64,000 nucleotides of DNA from Vitreoscilla massiliensis (GTDB lineage: Bacteria > Pseudomonadota > Gammaproteobacteria > Burkholderiales > Neisseriaceae): the NCBI RefSeq assembly GCF_001457815.1, contig NZ_LN898220.1, positions 453,367-517,366 of the forward strand, read 5' to 3'. Positions 42,687 through 52,874 of the stretch are shown piece after piece. Within the stretch, counting starts at the first letter, position 1; every line of letters starts with the position of its first letter. The translations under genes were made by a program, and so were the position numbers. The notes under the pieces were generated by a model. It was not told the origin of the DNA, made no database searches, and saw only the letters and a list, made by a program, of their open reading frames with translations.

Positions 42687-44960
42687 ATGCCTTTGACATC
42701 AACAAATGAGCCAGACAGCTTGCACTTAGGCCAATACGCAGAACGCGCCTATTTAGAATACGCCATGAGTGTGGTCAAAGGACGTGCCTTACCTGAAGTG
42801 GCCGATGGTCAAAAACCGGTACAACGCCGCATCTTGTTTGCCATGCACGAAATGGGTTTGGCCGCTGGCGCCAAGCCAGTGAAATCGGCGCGTGTGGTCG
42901 GCGAAATCTTGGGTAAATATCATCCACATGGCGACTCCTCTGCTTACGAGGCAATGGTGCGTATGGCGCAAGAGTTCACGCTGCGCTACCCGCTGATTGA
43001 TGGCATAGGCAATTTTGGCTCGCGCGATGGCGACGGCGCAGCGGCGATGCGTTATACCGAAGCGCGTTTAACACCGTTGGCGAGCTTGTTGCTCTCAGAA
43101 TTGAACCAAGGCACGGTCGACTTCATTCCCAATTACGATGGCGCGTTTAACGAGCCAACCTATCTGCCTGCCCGTTTGCCCATGGTCTTGCTCAACGGCG
43201 CCTCAGGCATTGCCGTGGGCATGGCCACGGAAATCCCGTCGCACAATTTGCACGAAGTCACCAACGCCGCCATTGCCTTGCTGAAAAAACCGAGCATGAC
43301 GGTGAGCGAATTGATGGAACACATCCAAGGCCCAGACTTTGCCGGTGGCGCTCACATCATCTCCACTCCTGAAGACATTGAGCACACTTATACCAGTGGC
43401 AAAGGCAGTGTGCGCGTGCGTGCGCGTTATGAAATCGAAAAACTGGCGCGCGGCCAATGGCGCGCCATCGTCAGCGAATTACCACCCGGCGTGGGTGCGC
43501 AAAAAATCTTGGCCGAAATCGAAGAGCAAACCAATCCCAAGCTCAAAAACGGCAAGAAGAAGCTGACGCAAGAGCAAATCAATCAAAAAGAATTGCTGTT
43601 GTCACAATTGGAATACGTGCGCGATGAGTCAGACAGCGCCTGCCCTGTGCGCTTGGTGTTTGAACCCAAGTCCAGCCGCATCGACAGCGAAGAATTGATG
43701 AATACTTTGCTGGCGCAAACCAGTTTGGAAATCAATGTGTCCATCAATTTAGTGATGATGGGCATGGATGGCCGCCCAGCGCAGAAGAATTTGCTCGAAA
43801 TCATCAGCGAATGGCTGCAATTCCGTGTGCATACCGTTACCCGCCGTTTACAGCACCGCTTAGGCCAAGTGGAAAAACGCATCCACATCTTAGAAGGCCG
43901 CATGGTGGTCTTCCTCAATATTGACGAAGTCATCGCTGTGATTCGTGAATCGGATGAGCCCAAGCAAGACTTGATGGCGCGTTTTCACCTGAGCGAAGTA
44001 CAGGCCGAAGACATCTTGGAAATCCGCTTGCGCCAATTGGCGCGTTTGGAAGGCATCAAACTCGAACAAGAATTGAGCAAGCTGCAAGAAGAACGGCAAC
44101 AGTTGCAACACATCTTGGGCGATGAGAATGTGAAACGCAAACTCATCATCAGCGAAATGAAAGCAGATGCCAAACAGTTTGGCGATGAGCGCCGCACTTT
44201 GATACAGGCCGCTTCTCGCGCCAGCCTCACCCAAACCATGGTCGATGAACCGATTACCTTAATCGTGTCAGAAAAAGGCTGGATACGCGCCCGCAGCGGC
44301 CACCATTTGGATTTGAGCCAAACCTCGTTCAAAGAAGGTGATGCCTTGGCGCAAGTCATCGAAACACGCACAGTGTGGCCAATTTTGCTGTTGGATAATC
44401 AAGGACGTATCTACAATATGGATGCGGCTGAGCTGCCTAGCGGTCGCGGCGATGGCGTTCCTTTGGGTTCTTTGGTAGATTTACAAAACAGCGCCATGCC
44501 TGTGTGCGTCATCAGTGACACGCCAGAGAGCCAATACCTGCTCAGCAACAGCGGCGGTTATGGCTTTATCAGCAGCTTAAAAGACTTGCTCAGCCGTGGC
44601 CGCAGTGGCAAAGCCTGTTTGACCTTGCATGATGATGAAACACCGTTGGCGGCTGTCGCATGTGACCAACAAACCACCGTGGTTTTGGCCAGTCGCAACA
44701 GCCGTTTGCTTGCTTACCCATTGAGTGAAATCAAGAACATGTCTAAAGGACGCGGTTTGCAATTGATTGCACTGGAAGGCGATGATGTGTTACAACAATG
44801 TCATAGCACCAATGCCGATAAAATTACCGTACACTCACAAGGCAAACGTGGCGGACAACATCAAGACAGCATTGCCATCAGTGCCATTACCGCCAAGCGC
44901 GGACACAAAGGCAAGCTATTTGCTGACAATCAGCTATTAATTACCCATCTGGACAGCTAA
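42687..44960 (+). CDS. parC: DNA topoisomerase IV subunit A
   Basis: 757 aa. It cuts and rejoins DNA to decatenate chromosomes, with ParE (not in the window). The catalytic tyrosine is Y123 in AAMRYTEARLTPLA. The quinolone-resistance region reads HPHGDSSAYEAMVRMAQEF with S84 and E88, the residues found in susceptible strains. A C-terminal beta-pinwheel domain follows (VSEKGWIRARSGH). It starts about 20 bp after GATTGTGATTGAAG with a weak ribosome-binding site, and ends 6 bp before the PilS-like gene. Confidence 0.95.
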   Translation: MPLTSTNEPDSLHLGQYAERAYLEYAMSVVKGRALPEVADGQKPVQRRILFAMHEMGLAAGAKPVKSARVVGEILGKYHPHGDSSAYEAMVRMAQEFTLRYPLIDGIGNFGSRDGDGAAAMRYTEARLTPLASLLLSELNQGTVDFIPNYDGAFNEPTYLPARLPMVLLNGASGIAVGMATEIPSHNLHEVTNAAIALLKKPSMTVSELMEHIQGPDFAGGAHIISTPEDIEHTYTSGKGSVRVRARYEIEKLARGQWRAIVSELPPGVGAQKILAEIEEQTNPKLKNGKKKLTQEQINQKELLLSQLEYVRDESDSACPVRLVFEPKSSRIDSEELMNTLLAQTSLEINVSINLVMMGMDGRPAQKNLLEIISEWLQFRVHTVTRRLQHRLGQVEKRIHILEGRMVVFLNIDEVIAVIRESDEPKQDLMARFHLSEVQAEDILEIRLRQLARLEGIKLEQELSKLQEERQQLQHILGDENVKRKLIISEMKADAKQFGDERRTLIQAASRASLTQTMVDEPITLIVSEKGWIRARSGHHLDLSQTSFKEGDALAQVIETRTVWPILLLDNQGRIYNMDAAELPSGRGDGVPLGSLVDLQNSAMPVCVISDTPESQYLLSNSGGYGFISSLKDLLSRGRSGKACLTLHDDETPLAAVACDQQTTVVLASRNSRLLAYPLSEIKNMSKGRGLQLIALEGDDVLQQCHSTNADKITVHSQGKRGGQHQDSIAISAITAKRGHKGKLFADNQLLITHLDS

Positions 44961-44966
44961 CCACCC

Positions 44967-46562
44967 ATGCAAGCCGCCCTCTCCACCACCGATTTTGACA
45001 AAGCGATAGCCCGCCTACCGATGATGGTCAATGCGGCACGCTTGGCCATTTTGGTGTCGTTGCTGACCATCTTCTTTATGTTTCGGCAATCGAATTCGGG
45101 CGTGGTGCATCTGGCCTTGGTGCCTTTCATCATTTGGGCGGTGATTTATGGCATGGGCATCGTGTTATCGCTGTTCTACCCACGCTGGAAACCGCAACAA
45201 AAGAACCTGCCCGCCTTCCATGATTTGTTCGACATCACCATGATGGTGGGCTTGATGCACTTGACTGGCGGCGTGGAGAGCGGTTTTGGCATTTTGATTT
45301 TGCCGTTTATTGCCACCTCGTGTTTGCTCAGCTCGGGCAAACACGCACTTATTTATGCTGGCTTCAGCTCCATCCTCATCTTTTTGAGCACACTGGTCTT
45401 GCAGCAAGTGTCTTACCGTGAATGGTTTACCAACGACCATGCCACGCGCGATTTGTTTTCGGCGGCGCTGTTGTCGATTTGCTGTTTCTTGGTGGCGGCC
45501 TTAACCTCGTTTGTGTCCATGAACGTCAGCCGCGCCAGCCAAACCGTGCACGCACACGAAGAAGAAATTGTGCGCTTAAACCACCTCAATGATTTGGTGC
45601 TCAACCGTTTGCAAGAAGCGGTGGTGGTCATCGATGAGCAAGGCAGTGTGTGGCTGTACAATACCCAAGCCAGCCTGTATTTTCCAACGCTGTCTTTGAC
45701 CGACACCACCAATTTGTTCCTGCCCTTAGTACAAATTTGGCAAAACGCACCGCAACACGGTTTCGATTTGGATTATTCGCTGTTGGATGAAGACTTGCAC
45801 ATCCGTGCCAAGCCTTTGCTGAATCAAAATCCCGCCTTGTTGATTTTGTTCATGCGCCCACAGCAAGAGATTGCGGCAGAATTGCAATCGAACAAATTGG
45901 CGTCTTTGGGTCAGCTCACCGCCAATATTGCCCACGAGATACGCAATCCGCTTTCCGCCATCCGTCACGCCAATGAATTGCTGCGCGAAAGCTATGAAAC
46001 GCGGCCGATGCAAAAACTCGGCGCGATGATAGAAAGCAATGTGCAGCGCATCGACCAAATGGTCGAAGAAGTCCTGACGTTGAACCAACGTGATAGACTG
46101 AACCCTGAACGCGTGGATTTGAATCACTTTATCCATGAATTCTTACAAGAATTTTTGTTGGCCACACCCGAAGCCAAAGACTGCATCCGCGTCCACAGCC
46201 ACCGCCGCCACATGGTGACGGTGTTTGACGTCAACCATTTGCAGCAAATCATGTGGAATTTGATGAACAATGCGTGGCGCCACAGTCAGCAAGACGCCGA
46301 AGCGATACAAATCAGCATCAAACCGCATACCCGCGTGGGCTTATTGTCTTTGCAAGTATTGGACAATGGCACTGGTGTGGCAGCGGAAAATGCCGACAAA
46401 ATTTTTGAACCTTTCTTTACCACCGAAGCCCGCGGCACCGGTTTGGGTCTGTATGTGGCCCGTACCCTCGCCCAAGCCAACCGTGGCGATTTAAACTATT
46501 TGGCTTCAGCCAAAGCTTTTGAACTCATTTTACCGACACAACATCATGAACACTCCGCTTAA
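44967..46562 (+). CDS. pilS: PilS-type sensor histidine kinase
   Basis: 531 aa inner-membrane kinase. About six membrane helices occupy residues 20-190, then a PAS-like region and the kinase core: H-box LTANIAHEIRNPLSAIRHAN with the phosphorylated histidine, N-box IMWNLMNNAWRHS, and G-boxes DNGTGVAAENADKIFEPFF and GTGLGLYVARTLA. Its partner is the sigma-54 regulator that follows with a 17-base overlap. PilS senses pilin in Pseudomonas; regulation of type IV pili here is inference from architecture. Confidence 0.85.
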   Translation: MQAALSTTDFDKAIARLPMMVNAARLAILVSLLTIFFMFRQSNSGVVHLALVPFIIWAVIYGMGIVLSLFYPRWKPQQKNLPAFHDLFDITMMVGLMHLTGGVESGFGILILPFIATSCLLSSGKHALIYAGFSSILIFLSTLVLQQVSYREWFTNDHATRDLFSAALLSICCFLVAALTSFVSMNVSRASQTVHAHEEEIVRLNHLNDLVLNRLQEAVVVIDEQGSVWLYNTQASLYFPTLSLTDTTNLFLPLVQIWQNAPQHGFDLDYSLLDEDLHIRAKPLLNQNPALLILFMRPQQEIAAELQSNKLASLGQLTANIAHEIRNPLSAIRHANELLRESYETRPMQKLGAMIESNVQRIDQMVEEVLTLNQRDRLNPERVDLNHFIHEFLQEFLLATPEAKDCIRVHSHRRHMVTVFDVNHLQQIMWNLMNNAWRHSQQDAEAIQISIKPHTRVGLLSLQVLDNGTGVAAENADKIFEPFFTTEARGTGLGLYVARTLAQANRGDLNYLASAKAFELILPTQHHEHSA

Positions 46563-48024
46563 TGCCCCAGTACTGGTCGTCGATGACGAAGAAGATTTGC
46601 GCGACTTGATTGAAATGACCTTGCTGAAAATGGGTCTGGAAGTAGATACCGCCGAAGGGGTGGTGGCTGCTAAGAAAAAATTGGACAGCCAATCGTATGC
46701 CTTGATTTTGACCGACATGCGCATGCCCGATGGTTCGGGCTTGGAAGTGGTTGAGTATTTGCAACAAAAAAACTTGGACATTCCAATTGCCATCATCACC
46801 GCTTACGGCAACGCCGACCAAGCCGTGATGGCCTTGAAAGCCGGCGCGTTTGACTACATTCAAAAACCGGTGACCTTGGCACAATTGCGCAGCTTGGTGA
46901 AATCTGCCTTAAAAGTACACGAAATCAGCACCCCTGCACCAGTAGCAGAAGCACCTGCCGCCGCCGCAGAACCTGTGTTACAGGCCGCCTCTACTGAAGC
47001 TGCAGCCAGTCCTGCCCCTATTGCGCCGGCATTGCCACAATTCCCACGCTTGCGCGGTGATTCGCAGCTATTGGGCGAAGTCAAACGCATGATTGCCAAA
47101 CTGGCCAAAGGCATGGTGCCCGTACACATCACCGGTGAATCGGGTACGGGTAAAGAACAGGCAGCGCGCAGCATTCATGAATTGTCGCCGCGCAAAGATG
47201 GGCCGTTTATTGCCGTCAACTGTGGCGCCATTCCTGAAAACCTGATGGAAAGCGAATTTTTCGGCTATAAAAAAGGCGCGTTTACCGGCGCCGACAGCGA
47301 CCGCGAAGGCTTTTTCCAAAGCGCCAATGGCGGCACCATATTCTTGGACGAAGTGGCCGACTTGCCGCTGACCATGCAAGTGAAATTGCTGCGTGCCATC
47401 CAAGAGCGGGCGGTGCGCCGCATCGGTGAAAGTAAGGAAACCCCTGTCGATATCCGCATCGTCAGCGCTACTCATAAAGACTTGGGTCGTGAAGTGGAAG
47501 AAGGCCGTTTCCGCCAAGACTTGTATTACCGCTTGAATGTGGTGTCGATTACCATGCCGGCTTTGCGCGAATTGCGCGACGACTTGCCGATGTTGATTGA
47601 GCACTTGTTGGCCAATAATCCGATGGGCGAAGACTTGGTCTTGTCGGATGCGGCCAAGAAACAATTGCTGCATTACAACTACCCCGGTAACTTCCGCGAG
47701 TTGGAAAACATCTTGGAACGTGCCACCGCTTTGGCAGCTGACGGTGTGATCGAACCCGATGACTTGCAAATTCACACGCATGAATTGATTCAAGACGACG
47801 AAGACGACAGCGAATCACCAGTGGACGTGGGCGATGTGTCACCACTGGCTCACCATTTCAATATGGGTCAGGCGACGCTACAAGAGTATTTGGACGAGGT
47901 AGAACGCTCGATTTTGGAACAGGCCTTGGCAGCGACGAAATACAACCGCACCCAAGCGGCCAAGTTGCTCGGCATCAGTTTCCGCTCCATGCGTTACCGT
48001 TTGGATCGTTTGGAAATCAACTAG
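46546..48024 (+). CDS. pilR: PilR-type sigma-54-dependent response regulator
   Basis: 492 aa from ATG 46546 (MNTPLNAPVLVVDDEEDLRD). The receiver domain has acidic pocket DDEED and phosphoacceptor Asp in ILTDMRMPDGSG. A Pro/Ala-rich linker precedes the AAA+ domain with Walker A GESGTGKEQ, the sigma-54 contact loop GAFTGAD and Walker B GGTIFLDEVADL. A Fis-type helix-turn-helix ends the protein (YNRTQAAKLLGISFRSMRYRL). It presumably activates pilin transcription with RpoN. Confidence 0.88.
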   Translation: MNTPLNAPVLVVDDEEDLRDLIEMTLLKMGLEVDTAEGVVAAKKKLDSQSYALILTDMRMPDGSGLEVVEYLQQKNLDIPIAIITAYGNADQAVMALKAGAFDYIQKPVTLAQLRSLVKSALKVHEISTPAPVAEAPAAAAEPVLQAASTEAAASPAPIAPALPQFPRLRGDSQLLGEVKRMIAKLAKGMVPVHITGESGTGKEQAARSIHELSPRKDGPFIAVNCGAIPENLMESEFFGYKKGAFTGADSDREGFFQSANGGTIFLDEVADLPLTMQVKLLRAIQERAVRRIGESKETPVDIRIVSATHKDLGREVEEGRFRQDLYYRLNVVSITMPALRELRDDLPMLIEHLLANNPMGEDLVLSDAAKKQLLHYNYPGNFRELENILERATALAADGVIEPDDLQIHTHELIQDDEDDSESPVDVGDVSPLAHHFNMGQATLQEYLDEVERSILEQALAATKYNRTQAAKLLGISFRSMRYRLDRLEIN

Positions 48025-48028
48025 ATGT

Positions 48029-48066
48029 TTTTACAGGCCGCATTGATGAATATGCGGCCTGTAAAC
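48029..48066. terminator. DUS-pair hairpin after pilR
   Basis: TTACAGGCCGC (48031-48041) and GCGGCCTGTAA (48054-48064) in the opposite order to the other pairs: TTTACAGGCCGCAT pairs with ATGCGGCCTGTAAA. No clear T run follows on the plus strand, so termination may be weaker. Confidence 0.55.
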
Positions 48067-48203
48067 CTTAAAAGCGGTAGCAAATGAGCCTTTATGGTGT
48101 ATTTGGTAGCGCTTTAATTGCCGACAGCATATCAAACTTGACACTCACCACATGGTGTATGCTTTAATCGTAATCACTCTAACTTACCGCGTGAAAGTAC
48201 AGT

Positions 48204-48959
48204 GTGAGCCCTACTGTTTTAGACACTTTGATTCAAGTTGAAACGCCTGAAGCGATAGACATACAGTTGCGCCCTGCCAGTATGTTTCAACGCATCATTG
48301 CCTTCAGTTTGGACTTACTGATACGCAGTACGTGGTTTGTTCTCAGTACCGTGGCCATGATCATGTTTTTTGGCAATGCCACCGCCGCGTTTGCAAATGA
48401 AAACTTCTCCTATATGGCATTGGGTTTTTTACTGATTAACCTGTTTGCCACCACTTGGCTCTATCCCGTTCTCTTTGAAGTGTTTAACCACGGCCGCACC
48501 CCCGGCAAAATGGCGGCCAAAATCCGCGTTTTGCACGACAATGGCAGTCCGATTGGTTGGTCGGCATCGATGTTGCGCAATTTGCTGCGCGTGTTTGATG
48601 GTTTGCCATTTGCCTACGCCATCGGCATGGTGTCCATATTGCTCACCAACAAAGGCCAGCGCATAGGCGATATCTTTGCCGGCACCATTGTGGTCGACGA
48701 ACAAACCGAGCGCCACATTGGCAAATTGGCCTATTTGGAACACATCCCCAGCGTGACCCCGCCGGTAATGCTCACGCGCGAAGAACAGTATTCCATCGTC
48801 TCTTTCACCGAACGCCATCCGCGTTTACCACGGGTGCGCCAACAAGAGTTGGCAGAGCAATTGTGTTACGACTTACAACTGCCGGCCACGCAAGCAATTG
48901 AAACCGTCTTGGGCATGGGCAAATACTATTTGGGCCAACAGCAAAAGGATGCGGGATGA
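48204..48959 (+). CDS. RDD-family membrane protein
   Basis: 251 aa, starting with GTG at 48204. The RDD domain appears as SMFQRIIAFSLDLLIRS, with an Arg and Asp pair in the first helix, followed by three helices and the signature GRTPGKMAAKIRVL. A 90-residue cytoplasmic tail follows. First gene of a six-gene operon (48204-55212). RDD proteins are poorly characterised; some affect Na+/H+ exchange. Confidence 0.85.
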   Translation: MSPTVLDTLIQVETPEAIDIQLRPASMFQRIIAFSLDLLIRSTWFVLSTVAMIMFFGNATAAFANENFSYMALGFLLINLFATTWLYPVLFEVFNHGRTPGKMAAKIRVLHDNGSPIGWSASMLRNLLRVFDGLPFAYAIGMVSILLTNKGQRIGDIFAGTIVVDEQTERHIGKLAYLEHIPSVTPPVMLTREEQYSIVSFTERHPRLPRVRQQELAEQLCYDLQLPATQAIETVLGMGKYYLGQQQKDAG

Positions 48960-49954
48960 GACAGCACGCTTTTGAGGCCTTACACCAAGAATTCTGGCAA
49001 CAGTTTGAGCAGCAATTGGCCAAACTCGAGCTCAAACGCCAACTCAGCGCCGAAACCATCGCCGAATTTGGCCCGCATTACCGCACCTTGTGCCACCATC
49101 TGGCCTTGGCCAACAGCCGCAATTACTCGGCGGGTCTGTGTCGCAGCCTGCAAAACTTGGTCGACCGCGCCCACCGCCAAATCTACCAACGCAAAAATTC
49201 CATCCGCAAACAATTCAGCCAATTTGTGAAATACACTTTACCGCAAACATTCCGCCAAGAAAAAGCGGTGGTATTGTGGTCACACCTGTTGTTTTACGGC
49301 CCGTTGTTTCTGTGTTTGTTGCTTACATGGTTACACCCCGATTTTTTAGACGACATCGCTGGCCGCGGCAGCGGTGCAAATGTCGGCGATGCTTACAGTG
49401 ACATGGCCGAATTACAGGCCAAAGGCGCCAGTCGCCCATGGGGGCAAAACTGGATGATGTTTGGCTTTTACATTTTTAATAACATCAGCATCGGTTTTCA
49501 AAGCTTTGTCGGTGGCTTGGTATTGGGGTTGGGCGCGATATACGTCGCTGTCTTCAATGGCATCCATATCGGTGCGGTCATGGGCTATATGACCACCCAC
49601 CCAGCAGGCCCCGTGTTCTTCTCTTTTGTCGGTGCCCATGGTTCGTTTGAATTGACTGGCATTGTGTTATCGGTAGCAGGCGGCCTGAAACTCGGTTACA
49701 GCCTGATACACCCCGGCGCTTACAGCCGTCGCGATGCTTTGCGCATCCAAGGCAAACAAGCGTCGGCTTTGATTTGTGGCGCGTTTTTGTTTTTGTTCAT
49801 CGCCGCCATCATCGAAGGTTTTTGGTCGCCACTGACGGTATTGCCTCTGTGGCTCAAATACAGCGTGGCCTTGGTTCTGTGGCTGTCGGTGTATGCTTAT
49901 CTCTTCCTCGCTGGCCGACAATCCCATGTCATCAGCACAGTGCAAGCGAGGTAA
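48956..49954 (+). CDS. SpoIIM-like (stage II sporulation protein M family) membrane protein
   Basis: 332 aa. The N-terminal 100 residues are helical and soluble (FEALHQEFWQQFEQQLAKLE), followed by about five membrane helices with the family text FGFYIFNNISIGFQSFVGGL and AVFNGIHIGAVMGY. The name comes from Bacillus SpoIIM, but members occur widely in non-sporulating bacteria next to RDD and MoxR genes. It overlaps the RDD gene by four bases. Confidence 0.82.
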   Translation: MRQHAFEALHQEFWQQFEQQLAKLELKRQLSAETIAEFGPHYRTLCHHLALANSRNYSAGLCRSLQNLVDRAHRQIYQRKNSIRKQFSQFVKYTLPQTFRQEKAVVLWSHLLFYGPLFLCLLLTWLHPDFLDDIAGRGSGANVGDAYSDMAELQAKGASRPWGQNWMMFGFYIFNNISIGFQSFVGGLVLGLGAIYVAVFNGIHIGAVMGYMTTHPAGPVFFSFVGAHGSFELTGIVLSVAGGLKLGYSLIHPGAYSRRDALRIQGKQASALICGAFLFLFIAAIIEGFWSPLTVLPLWLKYSVALVLWLSVYAYLFLAGRQSHVISTVQAR

Positions 49955-49959
49955 GCCAC

Positions 49960-51483
49960 ATGGATTTTCTACAATCGCGCTTGAAATTTCGCCAACGCAC
50001 ACCGTGGGAAGCGGTGGATTTGGGGCGCAGCCTCATCAATTCCAACCTCACCTATTACATGGCTTTGTATGCGGTGTTGATGTTGCCATTCGTCATCATC
50101 GGCGTGTTGTTGTCGGTGTTGTTTGACATGGGCGGCTGGTTGTTGGCATGGATGTGGTGGTTAAAACCAATGTACGAATACGGCGTGTTATCGGCCTTGT
50201 CCATTCATGCCTTCCAACCCTTGCCTCCATTAAAAACCGCCATCAAAACTGGTTTCAAACTGATGGCACGCTCTCAAGCCATCGGTGATTTGACTTGGCG
50301 CCGCCTGCGCCCAATGCGCAGCTTTGTCTTGCCAATCCAGCAATTGGAACAATTGTCTGGCAATGATTTTCGCACCCGCCAACGCGAACTCAGCCGCTAT
50401 GGCGGCAATACCGCCACCGGTTTGACCTTGATGGGCAATGCCTTAGAAGGCATTTGGATTTATGCATTGATGATTTTGGCGTATTGGTTTTTGTACGGCA
50501 ATTTCATCCAACAAGGCTTGGTACAACCGAGCCACATGAGTGAAATGAATAAACTCTTTGAGGCAATACAAGACAGCTGGGCGAATGAAGAATTGTCGGT
50601 ATTTTTCAATTACTCTGCCGTGGCGTATTACCTGACGTTGGTGTTTTGGGGCCCGTATTATGTCGCTGGCGGCTTTACCTTGTATTTGAATGCACGCACC
50701 CAGTCTGAGGCTTGGGACATACGCTTAACGTGGCAGCGCTTGGGTGAGCGTTTGCGCAGCGGTGGTGCGTGGTGTGTGGCCATGGCAGTGGCTGCCTTCA
50801 TGGCACTGTCTTACAGTCCGGCCAGCCATGCCGAAACCTTGCCCAATGAACAAAGTGTGCAGCAACACCGCGAACAAGTGTTGCAGCAAGACCCGTTCTA
50901 CCATGTGAAACAGGAAAACCGTTGGTGTTGGCTCAGTTGCGAGCAAAAAGCCGCCAAAGAACGCCCCAATATAAATTTCGACCCGACACCCATCGCTACG
51001 GGCGGTGCGGGCATCTTACAACTCTTGGGCTATATGGTATTGGCCTTATTGCTCATCGGCTTGTTGTTTGCGCTGTGGTATTGGGCGAAAAACAGCGACA
51101 GCAGCGGCAACCACAATAAGGCGCTGGATGCACCCACCACCATGTTTGGTTTGGATTTGCGCGTTGAAGCCTTGCCCAAAGATGTGTCGGCACAAGCACG
51201 CTCTCTGTTACAGACCGACCCACGCGCGGCTTTGAGCCTGCTCTATCGCGCCACCTTATCGCAGCTGATTAACAAGCAGCAATTGCCCGTGAAACAACAC
51301 CACACCGAAGGCAAGGTATCGCTGCTGGTGAATCAACAATTACCGATGCTCAGCCCTTATTTTCAAAGCCTGACCAATGCTTGGTTGCGCACCGCTTATG
51401 GTCACCAACAATTGCCATTAGCAGACATGCAAGACTTATGCGGCCTGTACGCCCAACATTTTGAGCAAAGGACGGCCGCATGA
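49960..51483 (+). CDS. DUF4129-domain membrane protein
   Basis: 507 aa from ATG 49960 (MDFLQSRLKFRQRTPWEAVD). Several membrane helices in the N-terminal 280 residues, an Ala-rich helix ending in SHAE (possible processed segment) near residue 290, another helix (LLGYMVLALLLIGLLFALWY) and a cytoplasmic C-terminal DUF4129 domain (TDPRAALSLLYRATLSQLI). DUF4129 usually occurs with MoxR/DUF58 or transglutaminase genes. It lies 5 bp after the SpoIIM-like gene. Confidence 0.78.
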   Translation: MDFLQSRLKFRQRTPWEAVDLGRSLINSNLTYYMALYAVLMLPFVIIGVLLSVLFDMGGWLLAWMWWLKPMYEYGVLSALSIHAFQPLPPLKTAIKTGFKLMARSQAIGDLTWRRLRPMRSFVLPIQQLEQLSGNDFRTRQRELSRYGGNTATGLTLMGNALEGIWIYALMILAYWFLYGNFIQQGLVQPSHMSEMNKLFEAIQDSWANEELSVFFNYSAVAYYLTLVFWGPYYVAGGFTLYLNARTQSEAWDIRLTWQRLGERLRSGGAWCVAMAVAAFMALSYSPASHAETLPNEQSVQQHREQVLQQDPFYHVKQENRWCWLSCEQKAAKERPNINFDPTPIATGGAGILQLLGYMVLALLLIGLLFALWYWAKNSDSSGNHNKALDAPTTMFGLDLRVEALPKDVSAQARSLLQTDPRAALSLLYRATLSQLINKQQLPVKQHHTEGKVSLLVNQQLPMLSPYFQSLTNAWLRTAYGHQQLPLADMQDLCGLYAQHFEQRTAA

Positions 51484-52874
51484 GTCCCACTCCTCAAAGC
51501 AATGCCCGCAACATCTGGCTCATCGTCTTGGCAGTGGTGGCCGTCATTGCTGTTGGCGTCTTTATGGGCTTCAAGCGTGAGCCGTACACCACGTGGAAAG
51601 AGGACGAATCTAAGTTAACGCTGAACAAACACGGCAGCTTGCTGTCTTTAAGCCTGTTTTACCAGCAACAATTGCCGCAAATGCGCCAACAGGTTTGGCG
51701 CACTTGGAAAGACAAAGAACCGACGTTCAGCAACCAAACCAACCATTTGCTGTTCATCAACAGTGCCGACAACATCACCACCAGCCAATTCAATCAATTG
51801 CTGGCTTGGGTGGCGCAAGGCAACCATGTGGTCTTGCCTATCAATGCATACCAAATCCGCCAACACGATGAAAAAAAGCAGCGTGATGAAGACGATGCAA
51901 TACCTGAAGCATGGAACCAATTGGAAAGTCAGGATGAGCAGCCCGCCAACATCGCCGCGTGGGCCAAACTCACCTTGGTCAAACGCGACTGGAGCAAACA
52001 ACCCGCCCCTGCTCTGCCGCAATGCAATGCCTACCTCGAACGCATCGCCGCTGCTACCGTACAAATCAGCCCAGAAGCCAAGCAAAGCGCGGACGAGCGC
52101 AAAATGATACTCGACTATTGTGCCAAAAACTTAAACAGCATCAGCTTGCCTGAGGGCAAAACCGTGTATTGGCTCAATCAATATGGCGAAGATGCGGGCT
52201 TTAACATCGCGCCGTCTAAAAATCTGTTGTGGCAAGGCAAAGCAGCTGCAGGTGGCCACATTGCACGCCTACAACATGGTAAAGGCAGTGTGGTTTTGGT
52301 CAATTCCATGGCCGGTTTTGCCAATCCCCGCGACCCACGTTCAGCCAACAGCGATTTAAACCGCTTTGACCATGCCTATTTGGCCACATATTTGGCGCAA
52401 GGCAAACAAGAGGTGTGGTTCATAGACCGCATCAGCGCCGCCGTGCAATCTACCCCACCACTGTGGAAAAAATTGTGGCAATTCTCGCCGCTCTTTTGTG
52501 TGAGCATGCTGTTGTTGTTTGCCTTATTTGTGTGGCGCGCTGCCCACCGCCAAGGCGTGATCAAGCAATTGACCCACCACGAAGACAGGCAACTGAAGCA
52601 ATACTTGCAAGCGCAAGGCGAATTTTTGTGGCACAAAAAACAGCAACAACAGGTATTAAGTCAGTTGCAGCAGCAATTGTGGCAAGAGTGGCAGCGCCGC
52701 ATTCCAGGCTTAAGCACCTTGAGCAAGGCCGAACAATTAACCGCCGTGCAACGCATGGTCAGCGCCCCTGCAGCCGACATCGAATTGTGGCTGCAAGCCT
52801 TACCTGCCAAGCCCACCACCCAACAATGGCTTGCCTATTTGCAGGCTCACCAACACATTAGGAATGCCATATGA
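51480..52874 (+). CDS. DUF4350-domain membrane protein
   Basis: 464 aa. An N-terminal membrane helix (IWLIVLAVVAVIAVGVFMGF) is followed by a large extracytoplasmic domain (LLFINSADNITTSQFNQLLAW resembles a GATase-like fold typical of DUF4350), a second helix near residue 340 (LFCVSMLLLFALFVW) and a Gln-rich cytoplasmic tail. ATGA overlaps with both neighbours. Function unknown; member of the MoxR operon. Confidence 0.75.
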   Translation: MSPTPQSNARNIWLIVLAVVAVIAVGVFMGFKREPYTTWKEDESKLTLNKHGSLLSLSLFYQQQLPQMRQQVWRTWKDKEPTFSNQTNHLLFINSADNITTSQFNQLLAWVAQGNHVVLPINAYQIRQHDEKKQRDEDDAIPEAWNQLESQDEQPANIAAWAKLTLVKRDWSKQPAPALPQCNAYLERIAAATVQISPEAKQSADERKMILDYCAKNLNSISLPEGKTVYWLNQYGEDAGFNIAPSKNLLWQGKAAAGGHIARLQHGKGSVVLVNSMAGFANPRDPRSANSDLNRFDHAYLATYLAQGKQEVWFIDRISAAVQSTPPLWKKLWQFSPLFCVSMLLLFALFVWRAAHRQGVIKQLTHHEDRQLKQYLQAQGEFLWHKKQQQQVLSQLQQQLWQEWQRRIPGLSTLSKAEQLTAVQRMVSAPAADIELWLQALPAKPTTQQWLAYLQAHQHIRNAI

